From Liolophura sinensis (lineage: Eukaryota; Mollusca; Polyplacophora; Chitonida; Chitonidae): 64,000 nt of DNA. A program made the translations under genes and the position numbers. The notes beneath the pieces were generated by a model. The model ran no database searches. It saw nothing but the letters and a program-made list of their open reading frames with translations, and was not told the origin of the DNA. Every line of letters begins with the position of its first letter. Position 1 is the first letter of the stretch. This document shows positions 12,769 through 37,900 of this stretch, piece after piece. The stretch covers positions 45,687,682 to 45,751,681 of the forward strand of contig NC_088300.1 in the NCBI RefSeq assembly GCF_032854445.1, written 5' to 3'.

Positions 12769-14415
12769 CTGATTTGACTTTTTACCCTTACAGTTTCAGC
12801 TTTGACTACCATCATTCAAATGCCATGGTCTCCTGATTTACTTAAATAAGATATAGCTGAAATACTGCCAAAGTGGTTTAAAACTATAATCATTCACTCA
12901 TTCAGACACTGTTTGGCAAAAACTGACAACATTTTCAAACGGCACCAGACTGTGGCTAAGGTATATGTACATGAAGACAGTGAACAAGCATACTGTTAGT
13001 AAGTTGCAGATACTGCCAAGTACAATATAGCTTAAAAGTATTCTACAAAATACTCTGCATTCAACACCTGCCATATATGTGAAACTGCATTATATGACAG
13101 CTTCAGAAGAACTCATTCATGAAACGTAACTGTTGAATTGTGATTGTTAAGCATTTCAGGTAGGCCTATTAATAGAAAGTAAGAAAAAAAAAAAAGAAAA
13201 ACACAGATATCTTTCATTTCAGAGGTATAGGCCTATGTTGTCAGCACCCTATTGTTATTGTATTATAGATCCATGGTAGTTCTCTTTGTGAAAATAATTT
13301 ATTAAGTACTTTCAATTAACATTTTTAATTGGCATTTGAATGTCATGACTGAATCCCACGGGAAATCAGATTATTGGTTTTGAGCAATGAAGCACGAGAG
13401 AGATAAGAGTTGAAATTACATGTTAAGGATCTCCTGAAGTCAGTTATCTGTGAATTTGTTTTCAAACATATTTTGCTTTAGACTAAATACAGAACACCGA
13501 TAATGAGCTCAAAATAGTCCTTATCAAACAGTGAATATATGCAACATACATAAAAACATTAGGAATTATAAAGATTAACCTAATTATCTTCTATGACAAT
13601 TCCATGGCGTAATATGTGCACATCTCTTTCTACTTCATGTAAAACAATCCACATGGACACGCAACTAGTAAAATTTGAATGACTGATTTGACACTGCTAC
13701 TGTCAAAAATTAGCAAAAATGTGGGTAGGTCACCTTCGAGGGATACACAAGGCATGCTTTATATCATAGCCTCTGTCAGGAGGTTGAAAATTCTGCATAG
13801 TCTATGTCGATCATAGTTCCGGAATATAACTCTGAAATCGAGCTACAAGAAGTGTTGGGAGAGTTACGGAGAATAACTTCTTTTAGTGTGTCAGATTGTA
13901 GGGAAAACCACATTTACCGCATCTTCACACTTCAAATCCCGAGTGTAAATCAATGTCAACCGAGTGGCCCCAGTAATCAACTACCTGTTCTGAGTCTCGC
14001 CGAACCAAAAACGATCCAAAATAAACAAAATAAATACATTTTCAGACGCTACACAATCTGTGTAAATGCACATTTTCTGACAAATGTCATATCGGCCCGG
14101 CCTTAAGTTCGAAACTGCGATCATCAGTTAATCTCGCAAAATGAACACTAGACCTATATCACAAAATTAAATGACATGTACTTGGCCTAGTTGGTGCTAC
14201 CACGGTCATGACATTTTACATGATCAAGTAGCGCCAGTCCAAACACAAAAAAGCGAACAGAGTTATCCACGACTTGCAACATCGCGCCGCTCACACAAAC
14301 TTGCGCCAGAAGTGCGCATCAGCTGCTGCATTCTACTTCGTAAGTCACTCACTTAGGCTACTCCACACATATAACCATTTGTAACTCACGGGTGTCTGCA
14401 AATTACTCATCATAC

Positions 14416-14504
14416 CTGTACTGAGGAAACAAACGATAACTTTTCGTTTTCCGAAGAAACTTCAAAAAGTTCGTCTTTGTCCCGAAAAGTTCCACCGTAC
14501 CCAT
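14416..14504 (-). other. Candidate first exon (ATG plus donor) upstream of the TNFR gene
   Basis: On the minus strand an ATG at 14502-14504 opens 29 codons (MGTVELFGTKTNFLKFL... ending FPQY) and stops in phase 2 at AG|gtatga. The surroundings are richer in CpG than the neighbourhood, and a CCACGTGG palindrome sits at 14544-14551. If spliced to the CAG just before the TNFR ATG (12306), it would read in frame into the TNFR. Splicing one AG earlier would make it an upstream ORF. I do not recognise the peptide. It could also be non-coding 5' UTR or chance. Confidence 0.35.
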
Positions 14505-15937
14505 AATACCTTGTACTAATACGTAAACATCCGCCCAGCAATACCACGTGGTTTAGCCCTCGGATCATGCCGACTGCGTGGCATAACATATTTAGCTAAC
14601 TGATACACGTGTAGTTTTAGAAAAGAAAGCGCAGAACTTTTTATACCATAAGTTCATTAATTTTCAACTAAATTAGGCATGTATATGTGACTCTTCTTCA
14701 ATCCTTGTATTGACTTGCAGGATGTTTTTCACTAAACAACATATGTATACAGTACCGGCCAGTAGGCACATTATTGAGGAAATGCAACAGCCGTTCACAA
14801 ACATTTGCATACCCTTGCTAGGCTCAAGAAAACACAAAGGCAGATAAGAGACAATGTTTGGAAATTTGTTTTATTGATTTCAGTAATTTCTACTACAGGC
14901 TGGGTTTAAGCAGGCATTCAGTGATGGTTCCTCATAAACCAATTTTGAAAGGTCAAGAATAAAGATACTGTGACTGTTGTATACATGTTTTCGCAATAGA
15001 AATACCACCACCAAGAAAACATCTGAGACAGTATATCAGTTATATAGTCTTCATATTTAATGTTTATTAAATAGATGTGACTGAAGTACATTTTACGAGC
15101 ATTTAAAATACCCCTGGAAGATTTAAACATTTTAAACAATTTAAATAAAACATATATCAGTGGCAAAGCTTTTACACAGGCACATACTTGTGTCAACATG
15201 ACAACAATAAAAGAAGTTGAAAGGTAAAATAATTAAACATTAAATAAAACTGGGACTAGACTGACCAATAACAAACTATGGCAGGAAGTCGGATCACTGA
15301 CTGGAAACAAATCTTTTAAGGTTTTGAAATGGAAGCAAGGTATTAAAATATCCCTCATTAAAAAAAAAAAAACCAAAAAACATTGACATATTTGATGTGA
15401 TCATGGACGCAAAATCAAGGAAGTAAGTTATACTATCAGATTTAATGTTACATGTAAATAAAAATCTACTCTTAAAAGATATCCCCCCCCCCCAACCAAA
15501 AAAAAGAAACAGTGCTGATATACACATGTAAATGAATGAAATAATAAGAAATTACTTCTCACCTTCGAACACATTAAATCAAGTGTAAATCATATCTTTT
15601 CGTATGGTTCAAATAATGTTGGATAACGATGATTCTTTGTATGACAGTACTCCCCTCCCCCCTTCCCCTAACAAATTATAAATAATGACTAAAAATTCTA
15701 AGTACAATTCATGACTAAATGTGTCTTACTTCTAACTAAACACCTAGGATGTGAAGATATCATAACAATATGAGGGTTAACATCTCATTCATTTTACCAT
15801 CCCATATAAACATACGACAAAAAAAAAGAGAAAAGAAACTGCTGCACCCTCAGGGTATATTCAGATATATTTTATTTCAATAATATAAATACATGTACAT
15901 ATATATCCTGTGACCTGCTAGTATTAAGCAAATACTG

Positions 15938-16387
15938 TAATTCTTCAACCTTTTCACATGTGTGCAACTTATTCAAGCATGTTCTTATTTATTCTGTGTA
16001 GACTAATATGATTATACTTTTGGTGATCATACTTTTGAATATGGCCAATCAAACCAATGTAGTTTTGTCTCCAAAATGTAATTACAAATGTACATAAACT
16101 GCACTGAAAGTTGCTCTTTTATATTAGTGAGTGAGTGAATGAGTGATTAAGGTTTAACTGAGATGACTTACCAAAGGCAAGTAAACCATCCGACCCGAAC
16201 CAATATACTGATACGGGTCAACCAGTTGTTGCACTATCCCCTTAATGCTGAATGCCAATTACAACCTCCTTTTTTAAGGTCTTAGGTGTGACCCGACCCA
16301 GGTTTGACCCTGGATCTGCCGCCCCCGAAGCGGACCCTCTACCAACTGAGCCATTTCTCTTTCATATGCAAAAAAGCTGAAGAATTA
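15938..16387 (-). mobile_element. MITE family 3, interrupted by a family-B SINE
   Basis: The left end TAATTCTTCAACC is matched inversely by GCTGAAGAATTA at about 16376-16387. The interior (ATGTAGTTTTGTCTCCAAAA) matches, in opposite orientation, the copy at 44670-44877. The element is split by the SINE at 16125-16356. Confidence 0.7.
16125..16356 (-). mobile_element. SINE family B inserted in a MITE
   Basis: Read on the minus strand it has a tRNA-like head (GGCTCAGTTGGTAGAG, CGCTTCGG) and the internal stretch GACCCGTATCAGTATA. It ends in an (ACTC)n-type tail. An imperfect target-site duplication, CTCTTTTATAT / CTCTTTCATAT, lies at 16114-16124 and 16357-16367. Confidence 0.8.
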
Positions 16388-17199
16388 GGGTGTCTTACTA
16401 AACATAAGTATATGTTAACCATGCATGTGATTGACACAGATAGTAGAACACTGAAAATGATTCAGAAAATAATTACCAATTTAAGATGTTACAGAGCATG
16501 TTTAAGTAACCCACTACTTGACAAAATTCTTTGACTTTCAGTTACACGACAGTCATATGGAATGATGGATATGATCACACTGTATAAATAACTTCATACA
16601 TCAGATAAACTCAGTACCTATCAGTTGATACACCCAACTTCTCTCTTTTCGCACACATGCATGCACATGCTCACTTATCTCTACCTAATATACATATATT
16701 CACTCATGAGAAAAAAAAGACTATAACAATACAGAAGTATACTTGCTGTCAGTTCTTGACTTTTGATTATAATTGATGTAAGTATTTGAGTATTTTGAAT
16801 TCACTTATTGCTATATGATATTGTCATATTAGAAGTAAATGTAATGTATACTTCATGTAATTCAGAATAATTTGAATACTTAAAACCTGAAAAGTGATTT
16901 TTTATTTAATCATTTATTAATGAATTAACACTGCAGCTGAAAGGCATCTTTTGATTTCACCAATATCATAAAACATAGTGATTCAATTTGTAGTACAAAG
17001 CAAAGGTTAGATCTAACACATCAAAGAAGTTCTCAAATGCATTTCGTGGTCGATCTGTTTAAAAATAGAATTTTTCAAATTTCTTCTACAAAGCTTAAAC
17101 ATCATAACCACTATGTTTCTATACATGCACCAAATTTTGATCAGTTCCATTGGAAGATAAAGATTCAAAGGAAGAACACCCACCCACCTCCAACTTTTT

Positions 17200-17266
17200 A
17201 CTTATTTATTTGATTATGTTAAATGCCATCCTCAAGAATCTTCCACTTATATTATAATGGCCAGTT
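17200..17266 (-). mobile_element. SINE family A fragment (3' part)
   Basis: It contains the inverse of the family-A 3' region (TTATTTATTTGATTATGTTA, then CTCAAGAATCTTCCACTTAT). It is truncated before the central domain. Confidence 0.55.
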
Positions 17267-17589
17267 CTAACTTTTTACTTAATGCCATACTCAACAATTC
17301 AACAGTGAAACTCTGATAAACCTTTGTACTGTTTGACAGTATCTCTTAACAAAAAAGATGAACAGAGCTGTACAAACAGCTCATGGTATTATGTACTCAG
17401 ACACCTTGTATAAAAGTGATGAAGAGTTTTATAGCAATTGTACATACGGGTACATGAAAACACTAACACAACATAACTATAACTGATACTGAATCTAGCA
17501 AGAATTTTACTCAAATTTGTTCATATTCATCATGGTTTTATACAAAGTATATAACTACTTGATCTTTGGCTATACCAATTAAAGCTGTA

Positions 17590-18045
17590 CAGTGTGAGCA
17601 AGCATAGTATGTTGTTTGGCTGGGGGTTGGATACCACCCATTACAGACAGTAGCAGTGCGCAGTATGCTGTTTGGCTGGGGTGGGATACCACCCATTACA
17701 GACAGTAACAGTGCATAGTATGCTGTTTGGCTGGGGTGGGATACCACCCATTACAGACAGTAACAGTGCATAGTATGCTGTTTGGCTGGGGTGGGATACC
17801 ACCCATTACAGACAGTAACAGTGCATAGTATGCTGTTTGGCTGGGGTGGGATACCACCCTTTACAGACAGTAACAGTGCATAGTATGCTATTTGGCTGGG
17901 GATGGGATACCACCCAATACAGACAGTAACAGTGCGTAGTATGCTGTTTGGTTGGGGTGAGATACCAACCATTAAAGACAGTAACAGTGCGTAGTATGCT
18001 GTCTGACTGGGGGAGGGATACCACCCAATACAGACAGTAACATTA
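17590..18045. repeat. Minisatellite of 55-bp units in the LARGE 3' UTR region
   Basis: About eight tandem units of 55 bp (core GCTGTTTGGCTGGGGTGGGA, then TACCACCCATTACAGACAGT) lie 36 bp beyond the LARGE stop codon. They probably sit within the 3' UTR or just beyond it. Inter-unit divergence is low. Confidence 0.9.
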
Positions 18046-18080
18046 TGTTGTAAAATGTTTTGTTATCACAGTTCATTGTC

Positions 18081-29641
<11,561 letters not shown>

Positions 29642-31800
29642 TCTTCTGGGGAAAAAAAAAAGCCAAAGAGATATATTTATAAATACTATGTATACATACA
29701 TCAGGCAAAATGTTTTCAAACATATATTCTGTGTTTCTAACAGATTCCTACTAAATGTAACAAGTTGAATTTAGAAATTTTTGCAAATATATTCATCTTA
29801 ATGTAACACTTATAGCACACCATATAACCATAACAGATTACAGTCTAAACAACTCAAGTATTATCTTATCTTCTGCACCAGCTTGTTACTGGGGGATTGA
29901 TAATACCCAGTGTTTGTGGAAGTCATCAATATGCACACTATCACACTTACACAATACAGACAGGTCCAAAAGTACCACTAGACTGATGACATCTTCACTA
30001 CAGGGTAACAGAAATCACCTCACTTGGACCACTCCACACAACACTTACCATTCAGGCAAGCAATACATAAGTCTGGAAAATAATACATCAGAAGCAATTT
30101 ATATACTTAGTAGAGGATAAGGCAACTAACATGAGATATATCTGGTGCTCAGACATTGGTTAGGGGCCATCCATTGCCACACAAAATTTTGCCAAACCTA
30201 ACGTCAGAGCAATCTTGAACTTGCCTTCGGCCTGAATATTGATTGCTTCCGATGAATTCGGTCTTGTTCAATGAATACTGTATTTCTCCTAAAGTCTGGC
30301 ATGTGAAAATGCACTTTTAGCTGGACATAAAACCATAAAATGACACTTTTGATGTCAACACCTTTTTTCTGTTTTTCAGATGAGAAATTAATCAAACTTC
30401 ACAAGAATCAAGAAGGTGAAACTATAAGGTGAATGAATCAGTCAGAATCAAGCAAAATGTGTCATTTGAAAAATGATAAACTTTGGGTGAAATACAGTTA
30501 ACATATTAATGTATGTATATTCTGGTTATTATTAGCCACACTTGTGTCGCTTAACTGATCCAACGATGTGCTATCATACCAAGCAGCACGGAGGCACAGC
30601 CAAACCTGGGAGAAATCAGATGGGACTAAGTAGCCTGTTCTCAGTGACACGTGACTTGGGGATTCCCATGAAACGTCATCAGCTGTCGGGATATAAATAC
30701 CTAGGTGGCTTATGTAGCAGCTTATACATATTCATGTAACCCAACACCACACACACAAAAAAAACACACTCCAAGTGCCAATGGTTTTGTTGATGACTAT
30801 TTGGAAGAACACAAGGAACATGATAACTTGTAGATACTGGACAAAGTGAGGGTTAGAACTGTAAGCAGTACATCTTTGTAAATCTTTGTCCCTCTGTGAG
30901 TTCCATGTGACAAATTATGCCGCATGTGACATTACAGGAGACTGCACGATTATGTCGAATAGAAACTTGTTTCCGGAGATGGAGACCCCAGCAGTGAAAA
31001 CACATGGATATACAGTATATATTGATTGGGACCTACATAAGGAAGATGCAGAAATGCTGAAATGGGTTTGATCTCATCAGTGACATATAAATATATCAGG
31101 TTACCCCTTGTTATAATGTATTTCTGTCAAAATGCAAGTTTTTCAGCTTCCAACACCTGCGATTTTAACAGCGAAATGGATGAAGCTGACCTGCTAGGTA
31201 CATTAGAACATTGTTAAATCTGGTGTCATCTTCATGGAGCTAGCTTATAATAGGACCCCTACACAGTATACATAAAAAAATCAGCCTAATGAATAAGACC
31301 TTGTATGCTAACAATCTAATTATGTAAAATCAACATATGTCATGGGTGAAACAATCTTTTTTAGTTTTTTGTTTTTTTTGTTGCTTTTTGTTTTTGTTAT
31401 CTTTTTTTCATGAACGCATGACATCCGGGAAAATAATGTCAGCCGCAAGATCTCAAAATAATGAGATCATTCACAACAGTCTACTGTTGTCTACTTCTAA
31501 CAATCTTGGTTCTAGTACATACGTTTAATGTACAACACACTACATCTCTGAATGCACCATGGCCTGTGAAGACTTTAAGTTTGACACCGACAGAGAAACT
31601 TCACTTTTCCATCTACCGGTCACTTACAGCTTAGTCTTTCCAGATAGTCCTGCTGATGTTGTGAGCCTTTCTGGTAAAATGATCTATGAGACCTGCGTTA
31701 AGTTCTCATCTCGCTGGTGGTGGTGCTTTGTGTGGTTGTTTCTGAATACCACCAAACAATGCTTCTTGTGACACTCTCAGTCACACACGACAAGTACCGG
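29642..31800. other. LARGE 5' region and LARGE-PEX16 spacer
   Basis: The LARGE start codon is preceded on the minus strand by CCCCAG, an acceptor. A 5' UTR exon is therefore expected upstream, but I cannot place it. A family-1 MITE lies at 30276-30500. No coding exon was recognised. Confidence 0.5.
30276..30500. mobile_element. MITE family 1
   Basis: Ends TACTGTATTTCTCCTAAAGT and AAACTTTGGGTGAAATACAG are inverted copies. Size and interior (AAAATGCACTTTTA, AATGTGTCATTTGAAAA) match the copy at 6109 in the opposite orientation. Confidence 0.75.
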
Positions 31801-31840
31801 AGGATGCAGACCTCATTCCTTACGGCCTTTGTTAACTGAT

Positions 31841-31920
31841 TGTTAATTGGTCCACTTAATTTAGGTCAGCCAATCAAATGCCGGGTTCTCATTCCAGTCA
31901 CGTGATTGTCAAAATGGCGG
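31841..31920 (+). promoter_or_regulatory. PEX16 promoter elements (two CCAAT boxes, E-box, YY1-like site)
   Basis: An inverted CCAAT box (ATTGG, 31846-31850), a forward CCAAT (31870-31874), a palindromic E-box TCACGTGA (31898-31905) and AAAATGGCGG (31911-31920), a YY1-type site over the start codon. No TATA box is seen. This is the pattern of a TATA-less housekeeping promoter and could also serve the divergent LARGE gene. Function is inferred from motifs only. Confidence 0.5.
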
Positions 31921-34900
31921 ACGCGGTTGGTGATGCTGTGGAAAAACTGTGGCAGCGTTATAAACAACTTGTCAGTGAAAATCCAGAGACAGTCGGGCAG
32001 CTGGAGGCAGGATGCCGAGTCCTTTCATACTTTATTGCAGGTGTGTATGTTTACTGTGCAGTCGAGCACGATGCTTGAACGTGGTACAAACGTCATAAGC
32101 AGCAAAGAAAACTTCTTCAGAACTTTAGTGGCGTATGGTTTCGCGCACTAATTTGACTAAATAAACTTTAATAACCGAATGTGGTAAGTGGGGGTGGTGT
32201 GGTTTAGGGAAGATCTGCTGATGAATAACTCTTGGCCGACCACAACATGCCATCAGGACACCAGGCATTAAGATATCTGATGTCTAAAAATCTTAAAACT
32301 GACATGCTGTACAACTCATGTGGCCTGGTGGTTGACGTGCTAGCGCAGCACAACGACCCAGGGGCCACTTTCACAAAACTTCGTAAATCAGTTTTTCGTA
32401 ACTTTTCTTGTAAATGACGTCGTCTTATGGCAATATAACTCAGGCAATGTCTTTTATGAAAAGTTACAAGAAATATGACTTACAAAGTTTTGTGAAAGTG
32501 CCTCCAGGACCTCTCACAAATGCGATCGTTGTGAGATGAAGTTCAGCTTATGTTAGCTGGCTTCCTCTCCGGTCTGCCAATGGAAATCTAAATTGTTCTG
32601 TTTATATGCAATTCTGTTATTGTTTAATGCAACCACTGTCCATCAGCTCATCTCTGACTGGCCTAAAAAGCCACAGCCTCCTGTTTATGTTGTTTATTCA
32701 TGATTGCAAAGATGTTGGATGGTAGTTATAGTCTCTCACTGTTATAGAATAGTTGCTGACGTAATAACTGTTGCGTATGAACCATAATTGTGCATTTATT
32801 GTTGCCATTATCAGTGTAAGTCCTTGCAAAAACTGAGGCCACCATTTCAACTTAATTCATTGGTAAAAGTAGATTTTTCGTTGAGCTACTGCTAAAGATG
32901 CACATTTTTGTTAATTGAATTTTTTCTTGTTGTTTATGTAATCAAAGTTTTGATGAAAATAGGGAATGTTGTTAATTGCAGATTACAATCTGGTCAGAAT
33001 CAACCCAGGACTGTAAGCAGTTGGGATGAAATCAGTAGCTTTCTAACCACTGTATTAATTCTCGCACAAGTCATGACCATTTGTCTTCAACAACTGGGCA
33101 ATGAGAGACTGTCTAGAAATTATTCTCCCAGTGTGCTATATGTATGATTATATCAATATATTTCTTACTTCTGTGTTGATACAGGGCGTTTCCAGGACTC
33201 TGGGGTTCTCTCAGAGCTGGTGTATTCAGCCTCAAACATCTTGGTCATGCTGAATGATGCCATTTTACAGAAAGCTGCACTCCTTGTCCCAAAAATGGTA
33301 AGAGGGCCAGTAGGGTGGTAATGAAACCTCATTACCAACACCAAACCTCTAGTCTGATCATGTTTAATTAATGAATGATAATGCCACTGTAATAAGGTCA
33401 TCATCCATGAAAGCACACAGGTGGGCATCTTCACAAACAAGCCGTTATTGGGAAACACTGTAATATCAAACCATCAAAGAGCTTTTTGCCTACCATTACT
33501 GAATTTAATTCTCAAAACATTGCACATACACATAGATGGTGACTTTGCTTTGCCTTCCATTGTGACTTGCACATTGTCTGTTGCTGGCTGTGTAATGTGA
33601 GAGTGTTGGAGATCAAATTATAGGATTGAGCTTTTCTGTGTGTATATGATTTACTTCCAGTCAGTAAGTCGCATGAAGTTGATGCGTCTGATAACAGTTG
33701 TGGAGTACTTGGAGGTGTTTGTGGAAATGGCTGCTCTCAGACTCTGGGGAAACACTGGCAGGTGGATCATTATAGCCTGCATACAGATCATCAGGTTAGT
33801 TTAACAGCTGTACTTATACATCGCAATATAGCACAATACAGACATCATCAATTTTTAAACCTGTGTGTAGACCATTATGTTAACACAACGCTTTTACATG
33901 GCAACACAGCACAATACAGACATTGTCAATGTTTAAGCCTGTGTGTAGACCATTATGTTAGCACAACACTTGTACATCTCAACACAGCACAATACAGAAA
34001 TCGTCATTGTTTAAACCTGTGTGTAGACCATTATGTTAACACAACGCTCTTACATGGCAACACAGCACAATACAGATATTGTCAATGTATAAACCTGTGT
34101 GTAGACCATTATGTTAGCACAACATTTGTACATAGCACAACACAGACATCATCAATGTTTAAACCTGTGTGTAGACCATAATGTTAACACAACACTTGTA
34201 CATCTCAACACAGCACAATACAGATATCATCAATATTAAAGTGTGAATACAGATCATTTATTTATTTGTTTATTTGATTGTTGTTTTACGCCGTACTCGA
34301 GAATATTTCACTTATACGACAGCGGCCAGCATTATGGTGGGTGGAAACCGGGCAGAGCCCGGGGGAAACCCACGACCATCTGCAAATTGCTGGCAGACCT
34401 TCTCACGTACAGCCGGAGGGGAAGCCAGCATGAGCTTGTCTTGAACTCACAGCGACCGCATTGGTGAGAGGCTTCTGGGTCACTACTGTGTGCTATCACA
34501 CTAATCCACTGAGCCACGGAGGCCCCAATACAGATCATCAAGTTAGTTCAACAGGTGTGTTTGTACATCTCAACATAACACAACACAGATATAAATAACA
34601 CACTAGAGTTTCAGTATATTAGTCATTTTGGTTTGGAATGAATAAGTGATCATGGCTTAATGCCACTTCATCAGTAATAATACACTTAAAGCCACCTCTG
34701 CCCAAGTTTAACATAATGCCTAGCTTGAGTTTATACAGTAAGAGGAGATAACTCCAGCTGTTTAATGAAGATCACACTCTCCAATATTATCACCATGTTG
34801 GAATATGTCAAAAGATACAAAGGGTGTGAACTGCTTTTAAGACAACAGTCAAAATATGCACATGTATATACATGAATTTATTTATATATTTATTTGATTG

Positions 34901-37900
34901 ATGTTTTATGCAATACTAAAGAATATTTCACTTACATGACGACAGCCAGCATTATGGTGGGAGGAAACCAGGACTTTTGAAAAGTAAAGATACCATTGTC
35001 AGAATTATTTATACTGGTTATGTGTGCTGTAGGTGCCTGATTTGATTATACTGTACATTTTTATCTAGGTGATAGGTGTAAATTGGCCATAGTACCTTAC
35101 TTGTCTCTCTTACATCTTGACAGGTCAGCCATTCGTTTCTTCCTTCTTGTGGAGCACTCAGTGGGAATCCAGCCAACACCACCGCTCAAACCGTTCAACA
35201 GAGATTTACTGAAAAAATATTCCAAGGAGCAGAACCACCAGGTAGGTAGTGTAGTTGTGATGCATGAACAAGTGACTGTGTGGTATTTGATGTTGATTTT
35301 AGGAGTGAATGATTGAGGGTCTGGACTCCATAATGGTAATAATATACTGGAAGTATGGCCAAAATGTTAGCTCTGAATGTTTTGTGAAAAGGTGGTGGGT
35401 GTAGGGATTCTCTGACTCCTAAATGTTGCCTTAAGGGGGATGGTATGTTTAAGGTTTCCCTTCAGACAAGGCCACTTTGTGCCTCATTTTTCTTTTCAGT
35501 GAGCATTACATGTACATTACACAATTGGTGTTCTGCACAAAATTAAATGTTCTGAAATGTAAGTCCTTAGTTACTGTAAATCTTCAACCTTTTCAACCTC
35601 TAAAGCACTTTTTTCAAAGCATAGGCTTGCATGTAATGTCAAGTGTCCCCAGATGGACACACCTTTGAGCTGCACTATGAAAAGGTCAGCATAGAGATCA
35701 GCCAGCTAAAAGGGAGCTGCATATATAGTGATACTGTGTAAAAAATGTTGTCGTTAAACCTCAAGCAAACAAATCCATGGATCAGTTGGTTTACTTTTAT
35801 TTAGAAAATGGGGCCAGATGGAAAATCTGCCAGGAATCCAAGTGTGATATTCAAATTAAAGCGTTCTGGGAGATGTGTGAGGACTCTGTCAGCAGGTAAT
35901 GGTTTCTCCTCAGGGGTAACCAATAATCTTGTACTCTATCTTAGGTTCTATAAAGGAGGGGGAACTTCATGTCAAGTAAAGTTATCATAGCTAATGTCTG
36001 ATTGACCTACATATAAGTCAGTGTTATTTTTGCTATATACATGTAACATAGTAAGGTACAACGTAAGACCCCAAGCATACATACATATATGTAACATAGT
36101 AGGTACGACATAATGCCCCAAGCATACATACACACACATAACGTAGTAGGACTCGACGTAAGACTCCAAGCATACATACATACATGTAACATGGTAGGGT
36201 ACAACATGAGGCCTAAGGCATACATACATACATGTAACATAGTAGGGTACGATGTAAGACCCCAAGCATACATACATACATGTAACATAGTAGGGTATGA
36301 CGTAAGACCCCAAGCATACATATATACATGTAACATAGTAGGGTACGATGTAAGACCCCAAGCAAAGATACCTACATGTAACATACTCCGGTAAAACGTA
36401 AGACCCCACGCATACATACATACATGTAACATAGTAGGACGCTCCGTAAGACCCCAAGCATACATACATACATGTAACATAGTAGGGTACGACGTAAGAC
36501 CCCAAGCATACGTACACACGTAACGTAGTAGGTTAAAACGCAAGACCCCAAGCATACATACATACATACATGTAACGTAGTAGGATAGGACATAAGACCC
36601 CAAGCATACATACATACATGTAACATAGTAGGAGTGAGTGAGTGAGTGAGTGAAAGTTTTAACGTCGCTTTCAACAATATTTCAGTTTTATCGCGACAAT
36701 AAAACGTCAAATAGTCGATCTACTACGGATAATTCCTTTACTATTCAGTCAAAAAGGACACCAGAAGTCACATAACAAACACAGACGGTAGTTTAAAATT
36801 ACAGCTTTCCTGCCATACCAATGGCAGAGAGAAAGTCAAAAATAGTATCACTTTCTACAGAATTGAAAAGTTCTGAAAGAGAGCTCACGTGATAAAAGGA
36901 ATCTCGTACAGGAGCAAAGTCGCCACAGTCAAGCAATATGTGCTTGACTGTGAACCGGTGATCACAAGCAAAGCAATGAGGAGCATCTTCTCCTTTTAAC
37001 AAATACCCATGCGTAGCACGTGTGTGACCGATACAACACCTCCTCAAAATGCAAGAGCGGAGACGATGCCGTGAAAGGGAAGGCGCTGGACCAACAAACT
37101 GACGAATATCATGCAGTTTGTTGGTTGTCTGGCCATCCCAGTGAGCCTGAAACAAGCGCTTGATATAGGAGCAAATAAGTGAACGCAAGTCCGAATATGG
37201 AACGTCAGTTTGGGTAGTAACGGAATGCAAAGCCGCCTTCGCGGCTTCGTCTGCAGCAGTATTCCCAGGGATACCCATATGCCCAGGCACCCAACAAAAG
37301 ACAATGATAAAATCTTCATTAAGTCGTTTAAACATCTCCCTGATAGACAGAATGTCTGGATGTACAGGCGAACTAGCCCGAATTGCCTGGAGGCAGGAAA
37401 GGGAGTCAGAGCAGATGAGAAATCTGCTACCTCCTAGCTCTGGAATGGACCGAAGTGCGCACAAAATTGCCTTGGCTTCCACAATAAATACAGAACAGGA
37501 ATTTGGAAACTGAGTTGAAACGGTTCTGGGTCCAAGGACAGCGGCAGAAGCCACGCCATCATCATTCTTGGAACCGTCAGTGAATATGCGGTGATAAAAT
37601 GGATACTTTGAACACATATTACTAAACTCCTGCTGGTATACTAAAGGGTTGGTGGAACATTTCTTCAGGGAGGAGAGCGAGGTATCAACCTGAGGCTCAG
37701 GACATAACCACGGTGTATCTTCCTGGATGCGTATGGGGGTGATAGTATCCAGCCCAAGTCCAGCTGCTTGCACATGTTCCTGGATGCGGACACCCAGTGG
37801 AGGAATAATGGATGGCTTCTGAGCATATAAGTCTTCAAATTCCGGATGGAAGACACAATCAAAGGCTGGGTTGGATGGATTGGCTCTAAGCTTGGTGATA

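Larger units (their letters stand above)
12306..17589. other. Upstream region of the TNFR gene and spacer to LARGE
   Basis: No confirmed coding exon. It holds a family-A SINE (12588-12768), a candidate 5' exon and CpG-richer promoter-like stretch (about 14200-14600), a MITE carrying a nested SINE (15938-16387), a poly(C) run near 15483, and a family-A SINE fragment (17200-17266). Confidence 0.6.

Noticed and set aside
13804-14106. 100-codon plus-strand frame (MSIIVPEYNSEIELQE...)
   Set aside because: No family similarity recognised, no splice support, and it overlaps the promoter-like region. A chance ORF is more likely.
35569-35620. Similarity between 35569-35620 and the inverse of 205-260 (AATCTTCA, AAAGCACTTTTT)
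   Set aside because: Possibly an old dispersed repeat, but the match is short and patchy, so I could not define an element.
35972-36710. Open frames of 112-202 codons with a 16-residue periodic Tyr/Cys/Val pattern, and similar ones at 41848-42542
   Set aside because: They are translations of the 48-bp minisatellite, whose unit is 16 codons without stops. They occur in several frames on both strands.
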